DNA from: Embleya scabrispora DSM 41855
Lineage (GTDB): Bacteria > Actinomycetota > Actinomycetes > Streptomycetales > Streptomycetaceae
Length of the DNA stretch: 64,000 bases
Assembly: GCF_000372745.1 (NCBI RefSeq)
Contig: NZ_KB889719.1
Location: forward strand, 62,001 to 126,000
Direction of reading: 5' to 3'
Of the stretch, positions 63,672 to 64,000 are shown in pieces. The first letter of the stretch is position 1. Every line of letters begins with the position of its first letter. Both the position numbers and the translations under genes were made by a program. The notes beneath the pieces are model-generated. The model had not been told where the DNA came from and ran no database searches. It saw nothing but the letters and a program-made list of their open reading frames with translations.

Positions 63672-64000
63672 ATGAGCCGCACCTCGAACACCAACCACAA
63701 CCGCAGGCAGCTGGTGGACGGCGTCCTGTGGGAGTCCAAGCCCATGCGCATCCTGTTGCTCACCGCGTTCGTCCCGATCGCGCTCGGCCTGTTCGACGTG
63801 GCCGACCTCGGTCTGCCGACCGTCGTGGCCTTCGCGCTCTACGGCGGGCTCAGCCTCTTCGTCCTCCTCGGCTTCGCGCTCTACCAGTATCGAAAGTTGT
63901 CGATCGGGCCCAATGGTCTGGTTTTCCACGGCCTGTTCCGCACTCGGGGCCTGCGCTGGGAAGAGATCTCCTCGGTTGAGGCCAAACTCAAGGTCAACAG
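63672..64000 (+). CDS. PH-like membrane protein, 5' part, cut by the window end
   Basis: 109 codons are visible, still open at the end. ATG at 63672 with GGGGA 5 bp before. The visible part has an N-terminal MSRTSNTNHNRRQLVDGVLW, two membrane segments (ILLLTAFVPIALGLFDVADL and VVAFALYGGLSLFVLLGFAL), then YRKLSIGPNGLVFHGLFRTR and GLRWEEISSVEAKL. That last part is the start of a bacterial PH domain. It is divergent from ychF. Confidence 0.75.
   Translation, partial: MSRTSNTNHNRRQLVDGVLWESKPMRILLLTAFVPIALGLFDVADLGLPTVVAFALYGGLSLFVLLGFALYQYRKLSIGPNGLVFHGLFRTRGLRWEEISSVEAKLKVN

Overview
The window is very GC-rich actinobacterial chromosome with GTG/TTG starts, GGAGG-type ribosome binding sites, perfect GC-rich hairpins between genes, a WhiB protein, an AfsR/SARP regulator, DUF5753/DUF397 modules, GTP-type PEPCK and LutABC. 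This fits the Streptomyces family (Streptomycetaceae). The order pckG ... PhoH ... SLT lytic transglycosylase ... ahpC-ahpD ... fumC ... class I fumarase ... whiB ... glpX ... xseA/xseB ... ychF resembles the core of Streptomyces chromosomes. That comparison is from memory, not from an alignment.

Layout. 0.1-9.6 kb is an accessory left part: oxidoreductase with TetR, an ECF41-type sigma factor with its own SnoaL-like tail, a DUF255 thioredoxin-fold protein, an MFS efflux pump with TetR, and a haemolysin III-like membrane protein. 9.9-19.7 kb is mostly housekeeping: pckG, a cis-prenyltransferase, PIN-PhoH, a secreted lytic transglycosylase, a steroid-type thiolase beside an unusual double TetR protein, and ahpC-ahpD. 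20.3-26.7 kb is accessory and partly less GC-rich: an RsbW-like ATPase divergent from a DUF5753/DUF397 pair, a ParE-like toxin/antitoxin pair with a decayed antitoxin copy beside it, MarR/SgcJ-like divergent genes, and a SigE-family sigma factor followed by a frameshifted membrane partner. 26.8-32.0 kb holds a DUF402 protein, fumC and lutABC. 32.2-36.9 kb holds a hydrolase-ABC ATPase fusion with its permease and an OxyR-like regulator. 37.1-46.1 kb holds a secreted SGNH hydrolase with a ricin-like domain, a DUF1707/LiaF-like protein, a MocR/PdxR regulator divergent from an EamA exporter, a class I Fe-S fumarase, a deleted epoxide hydrolase remnant and two overlapping MarR-type genes. 46.2-64 kb holds a large AfsR-type regulator, WhiB, an MFS transporter fused to a winged-helix domain, glpX, a DUF4245 protein, two paralogous M6 (immune inhibitor A) metalloproteases around xseB, xseA, a YefM-YoeB pair, ychF and the 5' end of a PH-like membrane protein.

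How genes work together. Central carbon: PEPCK, class II FBPase and two unrelated fumarases support gluconeogenesis and the TCA cycle, and LutABC feeds lactate in. Oxidative stress: AhpC/AhpD are here, but the OxyR-like regulator lies about 16 kb away. Secretion and cell wall: two M6 proteases, an SGNH/ricin hydrolase and an SLT enzyme.

Most unusual points: the tandem TetR protein, the hydrolase-ABC fusion, the MFS-winged-helix fusion, the protease gene that separates xseA from xseB, the oxyR/ahpC separation, the decayed second antitoxin, and sets of perfect dyads in regulatory gaps. I saw no tRNA, rRNA, CRISPR array or insertion sequence.
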